Assembly: GCA_944392965.1 (NCBI GenBank)
Contig: CALXYM010000001.1
Span: forward strand, 1-64,000
DNA from: an uncultured Spirochaetaceae bacterium
Lineage (GTDB): Bacteria > Spirochaetota > Spirochaetia > Sphaerochaetales > Sphaerochaetaceae
Length of the DNA: 64,000 bases
Reading direction: 5' to 3'
The notes under the pieces were generated by a model, which worked only from the letters and a program-made list of their open reading frames with translations, had not been told where the DNA came from and searched no databases. Positions within the stretch are counted from its first letter, which is position 1. Each line of letters starts with the position of its first letter. Positions 1-10,044 of the stretch are shown here, piece after piece. A program made the position numbers and the translations under genes.

Positions 1-131
1 GTCAGAAATGTTAAAACTTCGGCCAACTACCGTGGACAATTCCTCTTAATGCTAATTAACTTAATGGCATTGGGCTTCTCCTGAAGGTCGTTGACGAATA
101 GATCACAGGGAATAGTAATTTTAACTTGTAA

Positions 132-154
132 TTAAAACGGCCTCTTTCGAGGCC
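132..154 (-). terminator. Intrinsic terminator of carAB
   Basis: A perfect 6-bp stem (GGCCTC/GAGGCC, 139-144 and 149-154) with loop TTTC lies just beyond the carB stop. Read on the minus strand it is followed by a T-rich run (GTTTTAATTA). Positions 1-131 hold no coding sequence that I can see. Confidence 0.75.
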
Positions 155-162
155 ATAGAGTT

Positions 163-3100
163 TTATTTTTTGGGAAGTTCCCTTACCGTATACCTTCCCA
201 TCTGCAGGTATTTGATAGCCTCCACAGCGGCATTTGCTGCACTGGTGGTTGTTGTGTAAGGGATGTGGGCTCTTATCGTTTCTGTTCTAATGTCATCATC
301 ACTGCGACGTGCATGGAATCCCATTGGAGTGTTGATGATGAGATCGACTTTCTTCGCCCTTATGTAATCCACAATGTTCGGATGCCCTTCATGCACCTTT
401 AATACGACATCCGTGAGAATTCCAAGATTAAAGAGATCTCGTGCAGTTCCCTTTGTACAGAGGATTTCAAAACCCATTTCCTGAAGGGCTTTCGCAATGG
501 GGGCGATAGTGACTCTGTCCCGGTTGTTGACGCTTATTATCACGCGCCCTTTTGTTGGAAGGATGTTGTTCGCTCCTGCCTGACTCTTCGCATAGGCCTC
601 TCCGAACGACCTTCCCATTCCGACGACCTCTCCGGTGCTTCTCATCTCTGGTCCAAGTGCAGGATCAACGTTACTGAAACGATCGAAACTGAATACGGCC
701 TCCTTTATCGCCCATCCTGTGATGCATCGTCCTTCCCGGATATCTTCTCCTTCTTCAAGCAGTCCCTGTTTTACAAGATCTTCTCCTTCGAATATTCTTA
801 CTGCGACATCGATAAGGTTGACACCGCTTGCTTTTGATATGAACGGAACTGTACGGCTTGCCCTTGGATTGACCTCGATTATGTAGAGCTTGCCATCCTT
901 CTCTGCGAACTGTATGTTCATCAGTCCCTTTACTTTTAGTTCTTTCGCAAGTTTGAGTGTCCACCTTCTCATCTCATTGAGTATCTCGGGTTTTGCCTTG
1001 TAGGGAGGAAATACTGCTGCACTGTCTCCTGAGTGGATTCCAGCTGCTTCTATGTGCTGCAGGATGCCTCCGATGTAGATCCTCTCTCCATCTGAAACGG
1101 CATCAAGATCATATTCAAACGCATCTTCAAGGAACTGATCTACGAGAATTGGGTGACTTTTAGACACCTGCACATTCATCTTCGTGAAGAATTCATCCAG
1201 GCTCTCCTCATCATAGGCGATGAACATGCTCCGGCCTCCGAGGACGAACGAAGGGCGGAGCAGGACAGGAAAACCTATCTCATTTGCCTTCTCAAATACC
1301 TCTTCTCTGCTATGACCCATCCTGTTTTCTGGCTGACGGAGTCCGAGCTCCCTTACAAGGTTTGAAAAGAGTTCTCTGTCTTCGGTTCTGTTGATGGAAT
1401 CGAGGCTTGTTCCGATGATGTTCGCTCCCGCCTTCTCAAGTGTCTCTGCCATGTTAAGAGGTGTCTGCCCTCCAAGTTGGACCACGACATCCTTAGTCTT
1501 TTCCTTCCTCATTATCTCAAGTACAGATTCCGGAGATAAAGGTTCCACGTAGAGTCTGTCTGAGGTGTTGTAATCTGTAGAGACGGTCTCGGGATTGCTG
1601 TTGACCATTATCGTTTTTCTTCCAAGACGCCGGTATGCCTGACTTGAAAGGGTGCAGCAGGTGTCGAACTCAAGTCCTTGCCCGATCCTGTTCGGGCCGG
1701 AGGCAAGGATGATGACAGCCTTTTCTCCAAGCGCCGCACCCTCATCCTCCTCTCCATATGTGAGGTAGCAGTAGGGGGTCTTGGCTTTTGTCTCTCCTGC
1801 ACAGGTATCTACATAGTGTGAGACTGCGTTCATGTGGTAGGGTAGAGGTGTGACACCAGAAAGTGTTGAGATCCTTCTGTCACTCATGCCGTTCATCTTG
1901 GCTTTCTGGTAGATCTCCTCGTCTAGCTGTCCCTCAATCTGCCTATCAAGTTCCGCCTGTTCTTTCAGTGCTTCAAGGAAATAGATATCATATCCCGTTT
2001 CCTCACTCAGTTTCTCTAGGTCTTTGTATCCCTCTTTTATAAGGGTATAAAGTGCGAGATAGCGCATGGGGTGTGCGCTCTTTGCGAGAAGTTCGACATC
2101 GTATTTATTTCTGTTAAGTTCCTCAATTCCCTCAAGTTTCTGTTCTGATGACCTGAATGCCTTGTTCAATGCTTCATTGAGTGTTCTTCCTAAAGCCAGT
2201 GCCTCTCCGACACTTCTCATCTGTGTACCGAGTGCGGAGGCAGGAAGAGGAAATTTCTCAAGCTCGAAGCGGGGAACTTTTACCGCCACATAATCCAGAG
2301 CCGGTTCAAAACAGCTTACACTTTCTCCTGTAATTTCATTGAGTATCTCACTGAGGGTATAGCCTACGGCAAGTTTTGCACTGATTCTCGCAATCGGATA
2401 GCCTGTGGCCTTGGAGGCTAGGGCAGAAGAGCGGGAGACGCGGGGATTCATCTCGATGACTATCATCCTCTTGTGGTCAGGAGAGATTGCGAACTGCACG
2501 TTCGATCCTCCGCAGTCCACGCCAACGGCCCTTAGAATGTCTATCGAAGCAGTTCTTATCTTCTGGTATTCCGCATCGCTGAGGGTTTGGATGGGTGCAA
2601 CCGTTATGCTGTCTCCCGTATGTACCCCCATGGGGTCTATGTTCTCAATGGAGCAGACGATGATCGCGTTGTCATCCCTGTCCCTCATGACCTCCATCTC
2701 AAACTCCCTCCATCCGATGAGAGATTCCTCGAGAAGGATTTCTCGGACAGGACTTATATCGAGGGCATTTTCAACAAGGGGGATGAACTCCTCTTCGGTC
2801 TTTGCAATCGCTCCACCCATTCCACCGAGTGTGAATGATGGCCTGATGATGAGAGGCAGTCCTATCTCCTTTTTTACCTTCAGAGCCTCGTCTATTGAGT
2901 GGGCGATTCCGCTTTTAGCACTCTCAAGTCCGAGGGAGGTCATTATCTCTTTGAATTTGCCTCTGTCCTCAGCTCTTTCGATGGCCTCTGCACTTGCTCC
3001 GATGACTTTGACTCCATATTTTCCAAGGATGCCTCTCCTCTCAAGATCCATGGTCAGATTAAGTGCCGTCTGCCCTCCCATCGTAGAGAGGATCGCATCA

Positions 3101-3345
3101 GGACCTGCCTGTTCAAATATCTTTTCTATATATTCCGGGGTGAGAGGTTCCATGAATATGTGGTCTGCCAGCCCCGGGGTGGTCATGACCGTTGCCGGAT
3201 TCGGGTTTATAAGGGACACCTCGTATCCCTCTTCCTTAAGAGCTCTTACCGCCTGTACTCCCGAGTAGTCGAACTCGCATGCCTGCCCGATTACGATAGG
3301 GCCGCTTCCTATCACAAGTATGTGCTTTATATCATCTCTTCTCAT
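163..3345 (-). CDS. carB: Carbamoyl-phosphate synthase large subunit
   Basis: Makes carbamoyl phosphate from bicarbonate, ATP and the ammonia delivered by CarA, for pyrimidine and arginine synthesis in the cytoplasm. The 1060-residue length is typical. Both halves carry an ATP-grasp unit: the N-terminal signature [14 protein letters not shown], then [11 protein letters not shown] in the first half and [11 protein letters not shown] in the second. The C-terminal 130 or so residues form the MGS-like allosteric domain ([12 protein letters not shown], then [13 protein letters not shown]). I chose the ATG at 3345 because it overlaps the carA stop (TAATG) with an AGAGGG-type ribosome site; a start 12 codons further up at 3381 lies inside carA and adds residues foreign to the family. 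Confidence 0.97.
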   Translation of the reverse strand: MRRDDIKHILVIGSGPIVIGQACEFDYSGVQAVRALKEEGYEVSLINPNPATVMTTPGLADHIFMEPLTPEYIEKIFEQAGPDAILSTMGGQTALNLTMDLERRGILGKYGVKVIGASAEAIERAEDRGKFKEIMTSLGLESAKSGIAHSIDEALKVKKEIGLPLIIRPSFTLGGMGGAIAKTEEEFIPLVENALDISPVREILLEESLIGWREFEMEVMRDRDDNAIIVCSIENIDPMGVHTGDSITVAPIQTLSDAEYQKIRTASIDILRAVGVDCGGSNVQFAISPDHKRMIVIEMNPRVSRSSALASKATGYPIARISAKLAVGYTLSEILNEITGESVSCFEPALDYVAVKVPRFELEKFPLPASALGTQMRSVGEALALGRTLNEALNKAFRSSEQKLEGIEELNRNKYDVELLAKSAHPMRYLALYTLIKEGYKDLEKLSEETGYDIYFLEALKEQAELDRQIEGQLDEEIYQKAKMNGMSDRRISTLSGVTPLPYHMNAVSHYVDTCAGETKAKTPYCYLTYGEEDEGAALGEKAVIILASGPNRIGQGLEFDTCCTLSSQAYRRLGRKTIMVNSNPETVSTDYNTSDRLYVEPLSPESVLEIMRKEKTKDVVVQLGGQTPLNMAETLEKAGANIIGTSLDSINRTEDRELFSNLVRELGLRQPENRMGHSREEVFEKANEIGFPVLLRPSFVLGGRSMFIAYDEESLDEFFTKMNVQVSKSHPILVDQFLEDAFEYDLDAVSDGERIYIGGILQHIEAAGIHSGDSAAVFPPYKAKPEILNEMRRWTLKLAKELKVKGLMNIQFAEKDGKLYIIEVNPRASRTVPFISKASGVNLIDVAVRIFEGEDLVKQGLLEEGEDIREGRCITGWAIKEAVFSFDRFSNVDPALGPEMRSTGEVVGMGRSFGEAYAKSQAGANNILPTKGRVIISVNNRDRVTIAPIAKALQEMGFEILCTKGTARDLFNLGILTDVVLKVHEGHPNIVDYIRAKKVDLIINTPMGFHARRSDDDIRTETIRAHIPYTTTTSAANAAVEAIKYLQMGRYTVRELPKK

Positions 3346-4442
3346 TAGTTCGCCCTCTCTTTGAAGTAATCGAATATCCATAAAGCATCCTCCGGTCCTG
3401 GAGCTGCCTCTGGATGGAATTGCACCGAATAGACCCTCTTCTTCTCGTCATAAAGACCTTCAACCGTGTTGTCGTTGGCATTCCTCATCCAGATCCTAAC
3501 ATCATCTGGAAGGCTCTCCTCATCACTCATGAATCCATGGTTCTGTGCCGTCACGAACACCTTTCCCGTATCCATGTCCTTTACCGGCTGATTAGATCCG
3601 TGATGTCCGAATTTCATCTTCCGTGTCTTTCCTCCGAGGGCAAGTGTTATTATCTGATGACCCAGGCAGATTCCCTCTACAGGGATCTTTCCTATACATC
3701 CTTTTGCGAGTGCGACAGCATCGGTAAGGAGTGACGGGTCTCCCGGACCGTTTGAAAGAAAGAGACAGTCTGGCTTCAGTGATAGCACCTCATCTGCCTT
3801 CGTCGTCGCTTTCATGAGTGTTACTGCAATGTTCCTCTTATAGAAATTTTCTATTATGGACTTTTTCAAACCGTAATCCACGAGGACGAAGTGTTTGTCC
3901 GGATTCTCTGGAGGATCTACCCTTCCTTCTCCAAGAGAGGGATTGTATGTGTTCTCTTTCACTGTCACCTGATCTATCAGATCTATCTGGGTGATCTCTG
4001 GATAGTTTTTCAGCTTCTCTTCAGCTTCTCTTCTGTCCTCTTCATAGAAGAGTATGCCGTTCTGGCTTCCATTTTCTCTAAGGTGGATCGTAAGAGCCCT
4101 CGTATCAACGCCTTCAAGGGCGGGGATTCCCTCTTTCCTCAGATATTCATCCAAGGAAAGTCGTCCATCCATCACTTTCCCTCCATAAAGCTTTTTTATA
4201 ATAAGAGCAGTAGATTTAACACCACTGCTCTCTCCATCAACAACTGTAATTCCATAATTTCCTACCATGGGAGTGGTAAGAACCACGATCTGCCCTGAGT
4301 AGGAGGGATCTGTTAATATCTCCTCATAGCCGGGTGTTCCCGTATTGAATACGACTTCTGAACAGTTTAAGCTGATCGGAGCACCGAATGCGATACCTTT
4401 GAATTCTTTTCCATCTTTGAGTTTCAATATTGCTTTTTTCAT
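3345..4442 (-). CDS. carA: Carbamoyl-phosphate synthase small subunit (glutaminase)
   Basis: Hydrolyses glutamine and channels the ammonia to CarB. The N-terminal half is the small-chain domain ([20 protein letters not shown]). The C-terminal half is a class I glutamine amidotransferase, with nucleophile Cys in EGICLGHQ (about residue 260) and the His/Glu pair in [11 protein letters not shown] near the end. At 365 residues it is full length. It is the first gene of the carA-carB operon and shares one base with carB. The ribosome site upstream of the ATG is weak. Its promoter lies in the palindrome-rich region shared with the divergent flavoprotein gene. Confidence 0.96.
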   Translation of the reverse strand: MKKAILKLKDGKEFKGIAFGAPISLNCSEVVFNTGTPGYEEILTDPSYSGQIVVLTTPMVGNYGITVVDGESSGVKSTALIIKKLYGGKVMDGRLSLDEYLRKEGIPALEGVDTRALTIHLRENGSQNGILFYEEDRREAEEKLKNYPEITQIDLIDQVTVKENTYNPSLGEGRVDPPENPDKHFVLVDYGLKKSIIENFYKRNIAVTLMKATTKADEVLSLKPDCLFLSNGPGDPSLLTDAVALAKGCIGKIPVEGICLGHQIITLALGGKTRKMKFGHHGSNQPVKDMDTGKVFVTAQNHGFMSDEESLPDDVRIWMRNANDNTVEGLYDEKKRVYSVQFHPEAAPGPEDALWIFDYFKERAN

Positions 4443-4480
4443 AGGTCCAAACTGCTAGAAGTTTATGGAAATCCCCTGTC

Positions 4481-4533
4481 TGTTGCAACACGGTTGATGA
4501 AAATACATCAATTTGCAACAAAAATGTTGCAAA
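4481..4533. promoter_or_regulatory. Cluster of three palindromes in the carA / flavoprotein divergent region
   Basis: Three inverted repeats follow each other: TGTTGCAACA (4481-4490); TTGATG-N6-CATCAA (4494-4511); and TTTGCAACA-AAAA-TGTTGCAAA with perfect 9-bp arms (4512-4533). The first and third share the half-site TGTTGCAA, which suggests two operators for one dimeric regulator. I cannot name the regulator. Either or both divergent genes could be controlled. Confidence 0.55.
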
Positions 4534-4588
4534 TTCCGATATGGACGAAAGATGATGTTAATTCTATCTTTTAGAAAGGAGGGAGCAT

Positions 4589-5206
4589 ATGAAAGTTATT
4601 CTCGTAAATGGCAGCAGCCATAAGGATGGGGCGACGGCAAGCCTCTTAAAAGAAGTCGCTACAGCATTGAATGAGGAAGGTATAGAGACTGAGGATTATT
4701 TCATCGGAAATGAACCAATTACAGACTGTATCGGATGTGGAGGGTGCAGGAAAGAAGGCAAGTGCGTATTCTCTGATAAAGTGAACGAGTTCGTGGAGAT
4801 GGCAAAAGGGGCTGATGGCTTTGTCTTCGGATCTCCCGTATATTATGCACATCCATCTGGACGTCTTCTTTCCTTCATGGACAGAGCTTTCTATTCCGGT
4901 TCCTCTGCATTCTTCCATAAGCCTGCTGCTGCAGTCCTCTCTGCTCGCAGGGCAGGGTGCGTTGCCTCATATGATGTCATAAACAAGTATTTCGGTATCA
5001 CATCAATGCCGATAGTCACCTCTACGTATTGGAATCAGGGATTCGGCAACAATAAGAATGAGAGTGAGAGGGATGTGGAAGGTCATGGTACCATGAGGAA
5101 CATAGGGCTTAATATGGCATGGCTTTTGAAATGTATCGACTGTGGAAAAAAGCTCGGGATAGAAGCTCCTGAGAATAAGAAACTGTCCATGAACTTCATC
5201 AGATAA
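4589..5206 (+). CDS. Iron-sulfur flavoprotein-like NAD(P)H-dependent oxidoreductase
   Basis: A flavodoxin-like FMN reductase fold of 205 residues. The N-terminal VILVNGSSHKDGATASLL is the FMN phosphate loop. A compact cysteine motif CIGCGGCRKEGKC (CX2CX2CX4C, about residues 47-59) matches the cluster-binding pattern of Isf-type iron-sulfur flavoproteins, and FGSPVYYAHPSG is the second flavin-contact loop. It has a strong AAAGGAGGG ribosome site. A paralogue lies at 14474-15109. The substrate is unknown; a role in quinone, nitro-compound or oxidant reduction in an anaerobe is inference. It is transcribed alone, divergent from carAB and convergent with the ferredoxin-nitroreductase. Confidence 0.85.
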   Translation: MKVILVNGSSHKDGATASLLKEVATALNEEGIETEDYFIGNEPITDCIGCGGCRKEGKCVFSDKVNEFVEMAKGADGFVFGSPVYYAHPSGRLLSFMDRAFYSGSSAFFHKPAAAVLSARRAGCVASYDVINKYFGITSMPIVTSTYWNQGFGNNKNESERDVEGHGTMRNIGLNMAWLLKCIDCGKKLGIEAPENKKLSMNFIR

Positions 5207-5226
5207 GAGGCTATATCATAATGTAA

Positions 5227-5254
5227 GCCGCTTTGTTTTCTCTGGAAAAGCGGC
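5227..5254. terminator. Hairpin between convergent genes
   Basis: An 8-bp stem GCCGCTTT/AAAGCGGC sits between the converging flavoprotein and nitroreductase genes. There is no convincing T-run on either side, so terminator function is likely from position only. Confidence 0.4.
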
Positions 5255-5270
5255 CAGCATATTCCTGATT

Positions 5271-6149
5271 CTAATTGTTCTGAATCTCTCTTCCCCCTAA
5301 GTGATGAATTTTAAGAGCGTCCGATCTGGATACCCCACGTTTGAATGTATACTCTGGATAACCAAATCCCATGGGAACTGTGATGTAATGGTTTTCAGGG
5401 ATACAGAGGAATGCTTTCGCTTTCGGACAGATGTCTAAAGCCGCTCCCGGAGTTGAGACGTAGATAGTTCCGATTCCGTATGACTCCATGATCAGTTCAA
5501 CATAGGTTAGGGCGATCTGCGTGTCATACACCCATTCACCTTTTCCGATAGGTGCATGAACAAAGAGCGCGTGAGGAGCACCTCTGAACATGAAACTCTC
5601 TCCCGCTTCGCATTTAGTACGAAAGAATGCTATGTCTTCCTTTGTAAAACGTCCTGGATAAATTCCCCTGTCAGCAGCATCGAATAGTTCTTTATGGAAC
5701 AGCTCTGCGAACTCCTTCATCGTGTCCTTGTCATTGATAACGGTGTATTCAACCAGTTGATTGCAGCTACCGGTAGGGGAATTGCCTGCTATATGCAGGA
5801 TGTGGTCTATAAGTGTTTTATCTACATTCTGATCCTTGTATGATCGGCAGCTTCTCCTATTCGTTATAAGAGCCTCAATAGCTTCTGGTTTTGCTATCAT
5901 GGATCGTGGCATGCAGTCATCAGCAGTCTTTCCAAGGATCGATAATGCTCCTGTAGGACAGACTGCGAGGCATCTCTGGCACTCCCAGCACATGTTCCAT
6001 TCATCTGTGATTTCTGTTATGTTCATCTCTGGTATTCTGTCCTTTCCGAGCTTGAGGGCTCCATTTCAGCACGTTTTCTCACATAGCCCGCAGTGGATGC
6101 ATTTCTCTTTATCGATTATTAAGTGTTTATCAAGTATGTTGTTTTTCAT
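5271..6149 (-). CDS. Ferredoxin-nitroreductase fusion interrupted by an in-frame UGA
   Basis: The family pairs an N-terminal 2[4Fe-4S] ferredoxin with a flavin nitroreductase. The natural start is the ATG at 6149, preceded by AGGAGG. Read from there, the first cluster motif CIHCGLCEKTC is followed directly by TGA at codon 28 (6066-6068), then the frame continues NGALKLGKDRIPEM into the second cluster motif (CWECQRCLAVCPTGAL). The intact downstream frame (5271-6026, 251 residues from an internal ATG) holds the nitroreductase domain (ITNRRSCRSYKDQNVD; SPTGSCNQ). So either this is a recent nonsense mutation with perhaps a shortened product, or a sequence error; selenocysteine is possible but I see no convincing SECIS hairpin. 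TGA is a normal stop in neighbouring genes. Confidence 0.8.
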
Positions 6150-6159
6150 TTCTTTCCTC

Positions 6160-7551
6160 CTAAATAGTAAAACCAAGTATTGTAAAAGCTATCAAAGCCA
6201 TAAGAAGTGCAATGAGCGTATAAGGCAGCTCCGTTCTGACATGATCGATTATCTTTGTTCCCGTCATTGAGGAAGATAGTATCACGCTGTCTGATATCGG
6301 GGAGCTTTGGTCACCGAAGACCGCTCCGGATATTATTACGCCGATCATGTACTCAAGAGGGATGCCAGAGGCATAAGCGACAGGAATCATGATCGGGATA
6401 AGCAGGCTGACAGTCCCTCCGCTTGTACCGGTTGCATAGGAAATGACAGCTGCTGCCAGAAGGGATGCTGGAAGGAGGAACGCTCCCTGAAGATATGCTG
6501 TGAATGAAGCGATGTATGAAGCGGTTCCCAGTATGGAAAGCATTGAGCTGAACGAGTATGCAAGAACAAGTATCATCGTCAGGGGGAACATGCCTGTCAT
6601 CCCATCAATGCACCATGAGATATATTTATCGATAGTACAGAGTCCTTGTACACGGTAAAGAATACCTGCAAAGAGCAGTGTCAGCACGCCTGCTGAGAAT
6701 ACGGATGAGGATCCATCTCCATCTGCGATGTTTCCATTTCCGCTTATCAGCAGAAGAGTGAAGATTGATGCAACAAGAAAAAGAAGAGGAATGATCATAT
6801 TTCTTGCAAGGGGCTTTTTATCAGCAGGAATGTCTTTCTCATAGACATCTACAATACTATCCTCATCGGATTCTGTGTCGGTTCTTTTCATTGGCCCGAT
6901 ATCTTTTCCCGTGATGACTGTCGTAAAGAGGACGATCATCAGGGCTATTGCAAAGAACTGGAAGGGTACAGCTCTGAGCACGATGGAAAATGGATTATCG
7001 GAAATGCCAAGATCTGTCATGACTGGGGTGAGAAAGGAGACGAGGACTGCTGCGGCACTTCCGAAAGGGACGAACCATGCAACTGCAGAGCCTGTGGAGT
7101 TTGCAATGAATGCGAGTCGTTCTTTCGGTATTCCAAACTTGTGGAAGAATGGCTTTCCTGACATTGATGTGACTGTAATTGAGCTTGTCCCGTCAGCAAA
7201 GAGAAGAAGTCCGAGAACCGATGGTTGCATTTCCGCTCTTCGCCTTGTCGTTATGATCCTCTTTCTCTCTGTGGCATATCTGACCAGCCCTTCGACGCCT
7301 CCAGATCTCGATGCTGCCGTCATTATGCCTCCCATGATGAGAACGAAGAAGGTTGTAGCGGCGGTGCCTGACGATGTAAAAACATTCGCTATCGCATTGA
7401 TGCTGGAAAGAAAGTCTCCTGTGACGGCCCCGACAACAACGGATGAAGCCGCAAGTCCTGCAGCAAGTGCCAGAAACACATTTCTCTTGTAGAATGCAAT
7501 GATGAGGACAATAATCATCGGGATGATTGATAAGAATCTATATTCATTCAT
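6160..7551 (-). CDS. NhaC-family Na+/H+ antiporter
   Basis: An integral membrane antiporter of 463 residues with about 10-12 hydrophobic segments. The family signature GDQSSPISDSVILSSSMTG lies near the C-terminus, and GTSGGTVSLLIPIMIPVAYA is the preceding conserved transmembrane stretch. A charged cytoplasmic loop (TDTESDEDSIVDVYEKD) separates the two halves. I chose the ATG at 7551 because GGAGG lies 6 bases upstream; an ATG 18 bases further up lacks a site. The substrate could be Na+ or an organic ion, since NhaC-type carriers vary. The gene is in the same direction as the nitroreductase just downstream, 10 bases apart, so they may be co-transcribed. Its 5' end abuts a truncated HxlR gene. 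Confidence 0.88.
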   Translation of the reverse strand: MNEYRFLSIIPMIIVLIIAFYKRNVFLALAAGLAASSVVVGAVTGDFLSSINAIANVFTSSGTAATTFFVLIMGGIMTAASRSGGVEGLVRYATERKRIITTRRRAEMQPSVLGLLLFADGTSSITVTSMSGKPFFHKFGIPKERLAFIANSTGSAVAWFVPFGSAAAVLVSFLTPVMTDLGISDNPFSIVLRAVPFQFFAIALMIVLFTTVITGKDIGPMKRTDTESDEDSIVDVYEKDIPADKKPLARNMIIPLLFLVASIFTLLLISGNGNIADGDGSSSVFSAGVLTLLFAGILYRVQGLCTIDKYISWCIDGMTGMFPLTMILVLAYSFSSMLSILGTASYIASFTAYLQGAFLLPASLLAAAVISYATGTSGGTVSLLIPIMIPVAYASGIPLEYMIGVIISGAVFGDQSSPISDSVILSSSMTGTKIIDHVRTELPYTLIALLMALIAFTILGFTI

Positions 7552-7558
7552 TTTTAGC

Positions 7559-7723
7559 CTCCGTTCCATGGAGGAAGATGGAATTGTAATCAGGACTGTT
7601 TTCCCAGAAGTTCCCCCTCACGTAGAGTATTCTCTTTCCGAACTGGGGGAGAGCATGAGACCGATCATCGCCTCTATGGAGGCTTGGGGAAAAATTTACA
7701 AGGAAAGAGTGGAAAGGAAATAA
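7559..7723 (+). pseudogene. HxlR-family regulator, C-terminal fragment
   Basis: The frame reads LRSMEEDGIVIRTVFPEVPP then HVEYSLSELGESMRPIIASM and EAWGKIY. This is the recognition-helix end, wing and last helix of an HxlR (winged helix) regulator. The first half, including the LIGDKWKLLIL-type start, is missing: the frame upstream is the antisense of nhaC. Compare the complete HxlR at 39158-39490, whose matching part reads MESDGLLSRKVYAEVPPRVE. The break lies within about 10 bases of the nhaC start codon, so a deletion or rearrangement fused the two. Confidence 0.8.
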
Positions 7724-8058
7724 GAAACTGTCAAATGTTTAGATGAAATGAGACTGTGATTTTCAAAATCAAATGAATAGATTACTAAGAATAATCATGG
7801 AATCTAAACGGAGTGGAATATTCTTTCTACTTTATATATGAAGCAGAATTCTACATGTTTAAATGATTTTTCCTTTCCATAGATAAACATATCATTTACG
7901 AATCTTTTTCTCTCTTCTTATTCAGATGATGTTTTCCTGTGGATTCAGGTTCAAATAAGAATTGGCTCTTAATTTTAATCTTTGAAGAGATATTTGGCTT
8001 TTGTGGTATTGTGATATTCGGAATTCCTACTTCCGTTTATCATGATAATCGGAAGTTT

Positions 8059-8163
8059 AAGAATAACCCTCTTGCCTCTATAGTCTGATAGCTTCCTTGT
8101 GCCTCCATCCTGATCAGGAAGGGAGAAATCTGGAAACATTGAGCCAATTTTTATATATTTCAT
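8059..8163 (-). pseudogene. Truncated copy of bcp (first ~35 codons)
   Basis: The minus-strand frame reads [20 protein letters not shown] then [10 protein letters not shown], nearly identical to residues 4-33 of the intact Bcp at 9504-9971, and then falls apart before the catalytic cysteine. The DNA match covers about 90 bases (8069-8150 against 9883-9965). The copy lies in the same orientation as the intact gene, on the other side of the ATPase gene. The rest of the 7724-8228 stretch is AT-rich and holds nothing else that I can identify. Confidence 0.8.
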
Positions 8164-8228
8164 ACAAATTTAAAGTTGAACTTGAAAAATGTATAACTTT
8201 TATTAAAATAATCATAGAGGATATGATA

Positions 8229-9449
8229 ATGCCGGAAAAGATAATTGAGAGGTTATTAGCACCAGAAGTGAAGCGGCTTTCTGCTACATATAAGGTATTA
8301 ACCGTATTTGGGCCGAGGCAGACAGGTAAATCCACCTTAGTGAAAAATGTTTTTCCTGACTACGATTTTGTTAACCTTGAGGATTCATCATTGCAGCGGG
8401 AGGCGGAAGAGGATCCTAAAGGGTTTCTTATAAATCATGCCTCGCCCCTTATTATTGATGAGATTCAGCGAGTACCGGCTCTGGTAAGTCAGATACAGGC
8501 TAATGTTGATGAAAAAGACAGTAAGGGGCAATACATATTAACCGGCAGTTATCAGAAAAAAGTGAAAAAGACTGTAGCCCAGTCTCTTGCGACACGAACT
8601 GCGACTGTACATCTGTTACCTTTTTCGTTTGTGGAATTAGAGAATGCAGGCCTCTCCCTTCCTCGGAATGAGCAGATGTTTACAGGTTTTATGCCTAATA
8701 TCTACAGCACACAGGGAATTGTTCCTAGTGAATACTATTCATATTATCGATCTGTTCATCTTGATAAGGATATAAGGGAAGAAAAAAGTTTTGCCGATGT
8801 GAGACTCTTTCATACTTTTCTGGAAGTCCTTGCGGGGAGAGCAGCTCAAACGTTAGTTAATACGGCGATAGCAGGAGATGTCGGGGTAAGTTCTATGACG
8901 ATAAAAGAATGGTTATCTCTGCTTGAAAATGCTTATATTATTTATTTCCTTCCTCCTTGGAGTAAGAATTTGACGAGCAGGGCCGTAAAATCTCCAAAGA
9001 TGTATTTCATTGAAACCGGACTCCTCGTATCGATGGCTAGGATATCATCACCTAAAGAGATAGGTATAACATCCTTAACCGGTGCCATTTTTGAGAACAT
9101 GGTTGTAATGGAAGCTTTAAAAGCAAGATATAATTCATGCTCTGAGCCGAATCTTTATTTTTATCGGGATAATAACGGTGCGGAAGTGGATTTGATTTTA
9201 GAGAAAGGAATACGGGAAGTTGAACTGTTTGAAATAAAAGCGGCATATTCGGTCTCAAAGGATTTTGCGAGAAACCTGAACAGATTTGAAAATCTTCATC
9301 CGGGATATAAGGTAGGGAAAAACATTATTTATTCTGGCGAGACGCTTTTAGAGCCTGTTCATGGTGTGCGTTATATCAACTATAAGGATATTGCACCTTT
9401 CTTTGCAGAAAAAGAGAAATACATTCCTGCTTTCAATATGAAAGAATGA
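8229..9449 (+). CDS. Orphan AAA ATPase, DUF4143 type
   Basis: 406 residues. The Walker A is TVFGPRQTGKSTLVKN (about residues 24-39) and the Walker B PLIIDEIQRVP. A sensor-like YILTGS follows, and the C-terminal DUF4143 region carries the nuclease-like core EVDLILEKGIREVELFEIKA (PD-(D/E)XK-like ExK). These proteins are widespread in host-associated bacteria; their function is unknown. I chose the ATG at 8229, 8 bases after GAGG, rather than 8223 or upstream codons. It is flanked by the broken and intact bcp copies, which suggests it arrived by insertion or duplication. Confidence 0.85.
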   Translation: MPEKIIERLLAPEVKRLSATYKVLTVFGPRQTGKSTLVKNVFPDYDFVNLEDSSLQREAEEDPKGFLINHASPLIIDEIQRVPALVSQIQANVDEKDSKGQYILTGSYQKKVKKTVAQSLATRTATVHLLPFSFVELENAGLSLPRNEQMFTGFMPNIYSTQGIVPSEYYSYYRSVHLDKDIREEKSFADVRLFHTFLEVLAGRAAQTLVNTAIAGDVGVSSMTIKEWLSLLENAYIIYFLPPWSKNLTSRAVKSPKMYFIETGLLVSMARISSPKEIGITSLTGAIFENMVVMEALKARYNSCSEPNLYFYRDNNGAEVDLILEKGIREVELFEIKAAYSVSKDFARNLNRFENLHPGYKVGKNIIYSGETLLEPVHGVRYINYKDIAPFFAEKEKYIPAFNMKE

Positions 9450-9461
9450 TATTCAATGCGA

Positions 9462-9492
9462 TAAGTCCTATTGAATTTCATCAGAGGACTTA
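9462..9492. terminator. Hairpin between ATPase and bcp
   Basis: An 8-bp perfect stem TAAGTCCT/AGGACTTA lies between the convergent ATPase and bcp genes. There is no strong T-run. Its terminator role is inferred from location. Confidence 0.35.
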
Positions 9493-9503
9493 CCGCTTTT
9501 GAA

Positions 9504-9971
9504 TTATTTGTTGAGGCTGTCGAAATACTTCCTTATCTGCTCCCCATGGGTGGCGGTGATAACCTTTGGGAATGTTTTCTCTATTATTCCTTCGGGATTT
9601 ATGATGTATGTACATCTGATCACTCCCAGAGTGGTTTTACCATACATTTTCTTCTCTCCCCAGGCTCCGTACTGCTCCATGACGCTGTGATCAGAATCTG
9701 AGAGCAGGGTGAAATTCAGGTTCTGATTCTTTATGAATCTCTGATGGGATTCTGCACTGTCCCTGCTTACTCCAATGATTACCGCGTTGATTCCCTCGAA
9801 ATTCTCTTTCTCATCCCTTAGAGAGCATGCTTCTTTCGTACATCCCGGGGTATTGTCTTTCGGGTAGAAATAGAGAATCACCCTCTTGCCTCTATAGTCT
9901 GACAGCTTCCTCGTAACTCCATCCTGATCAGGAAGGGAGAAATCTGGAGCCATTGATCCAACTTCCAGCAT
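9504..9971 (-). CDS. bcp: Thioredoxin-dependent peroxiredoxin (Bcp/PrxQ)
   Basis: Reduces hydrogen peroxide and organic hydroperoxides in the cytoplasm. It is a full-length 155-residue protein. The peroxidatic Cys lies in [14 protein letters not shown], where the second Cys five residues later is the resolving residue typical of PrxQ. The strand [11 protein letters not shown] and the later [13 protein letters not shown] are conserved. The AAGGAG ribosome site is well placed. A broken copy of its first 35 codons lies 1.8 kb away at 8059-8163. Confidence 0.95.
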   Translation of the reverse strand: MLEVGSMAPDFSLPDQDGVTRKLSDYRGKRVILYFYPKDNTPGCTKEACSLRDEKENFEGINAVIIGVSRDSAESHQRFIKNQNLNFTLLSDSDHSVMEQYGAWGEKKMYGKTTLGVIRCTYIINPEGIIEKTFPKVITATHGEQIRKYFDSLNK

Positions 9972-10044
9972 TTTCTTCTCCTTAATTTTTTCTTATTGTA
10001 GCAGAGGTGGGGAGTATGTTCCATAAGCTGTTTTGTATGAAAAA

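Noticed and set aside
2405-3268. 287-codon plus-strand ORF opposite carB
   Set aside because: It lies wholly antisense to well-conserved carB domains and its text is low-complexity; a shadow frame.
6066-6100. Selenocysteine reading of the UGA in the ferredoxin-nitroreductase
   Set aside because: No convincing SECIS-type hairpin follows; the small GAGC/GCUC stem is weak. Kept only as a possibility in the findings.
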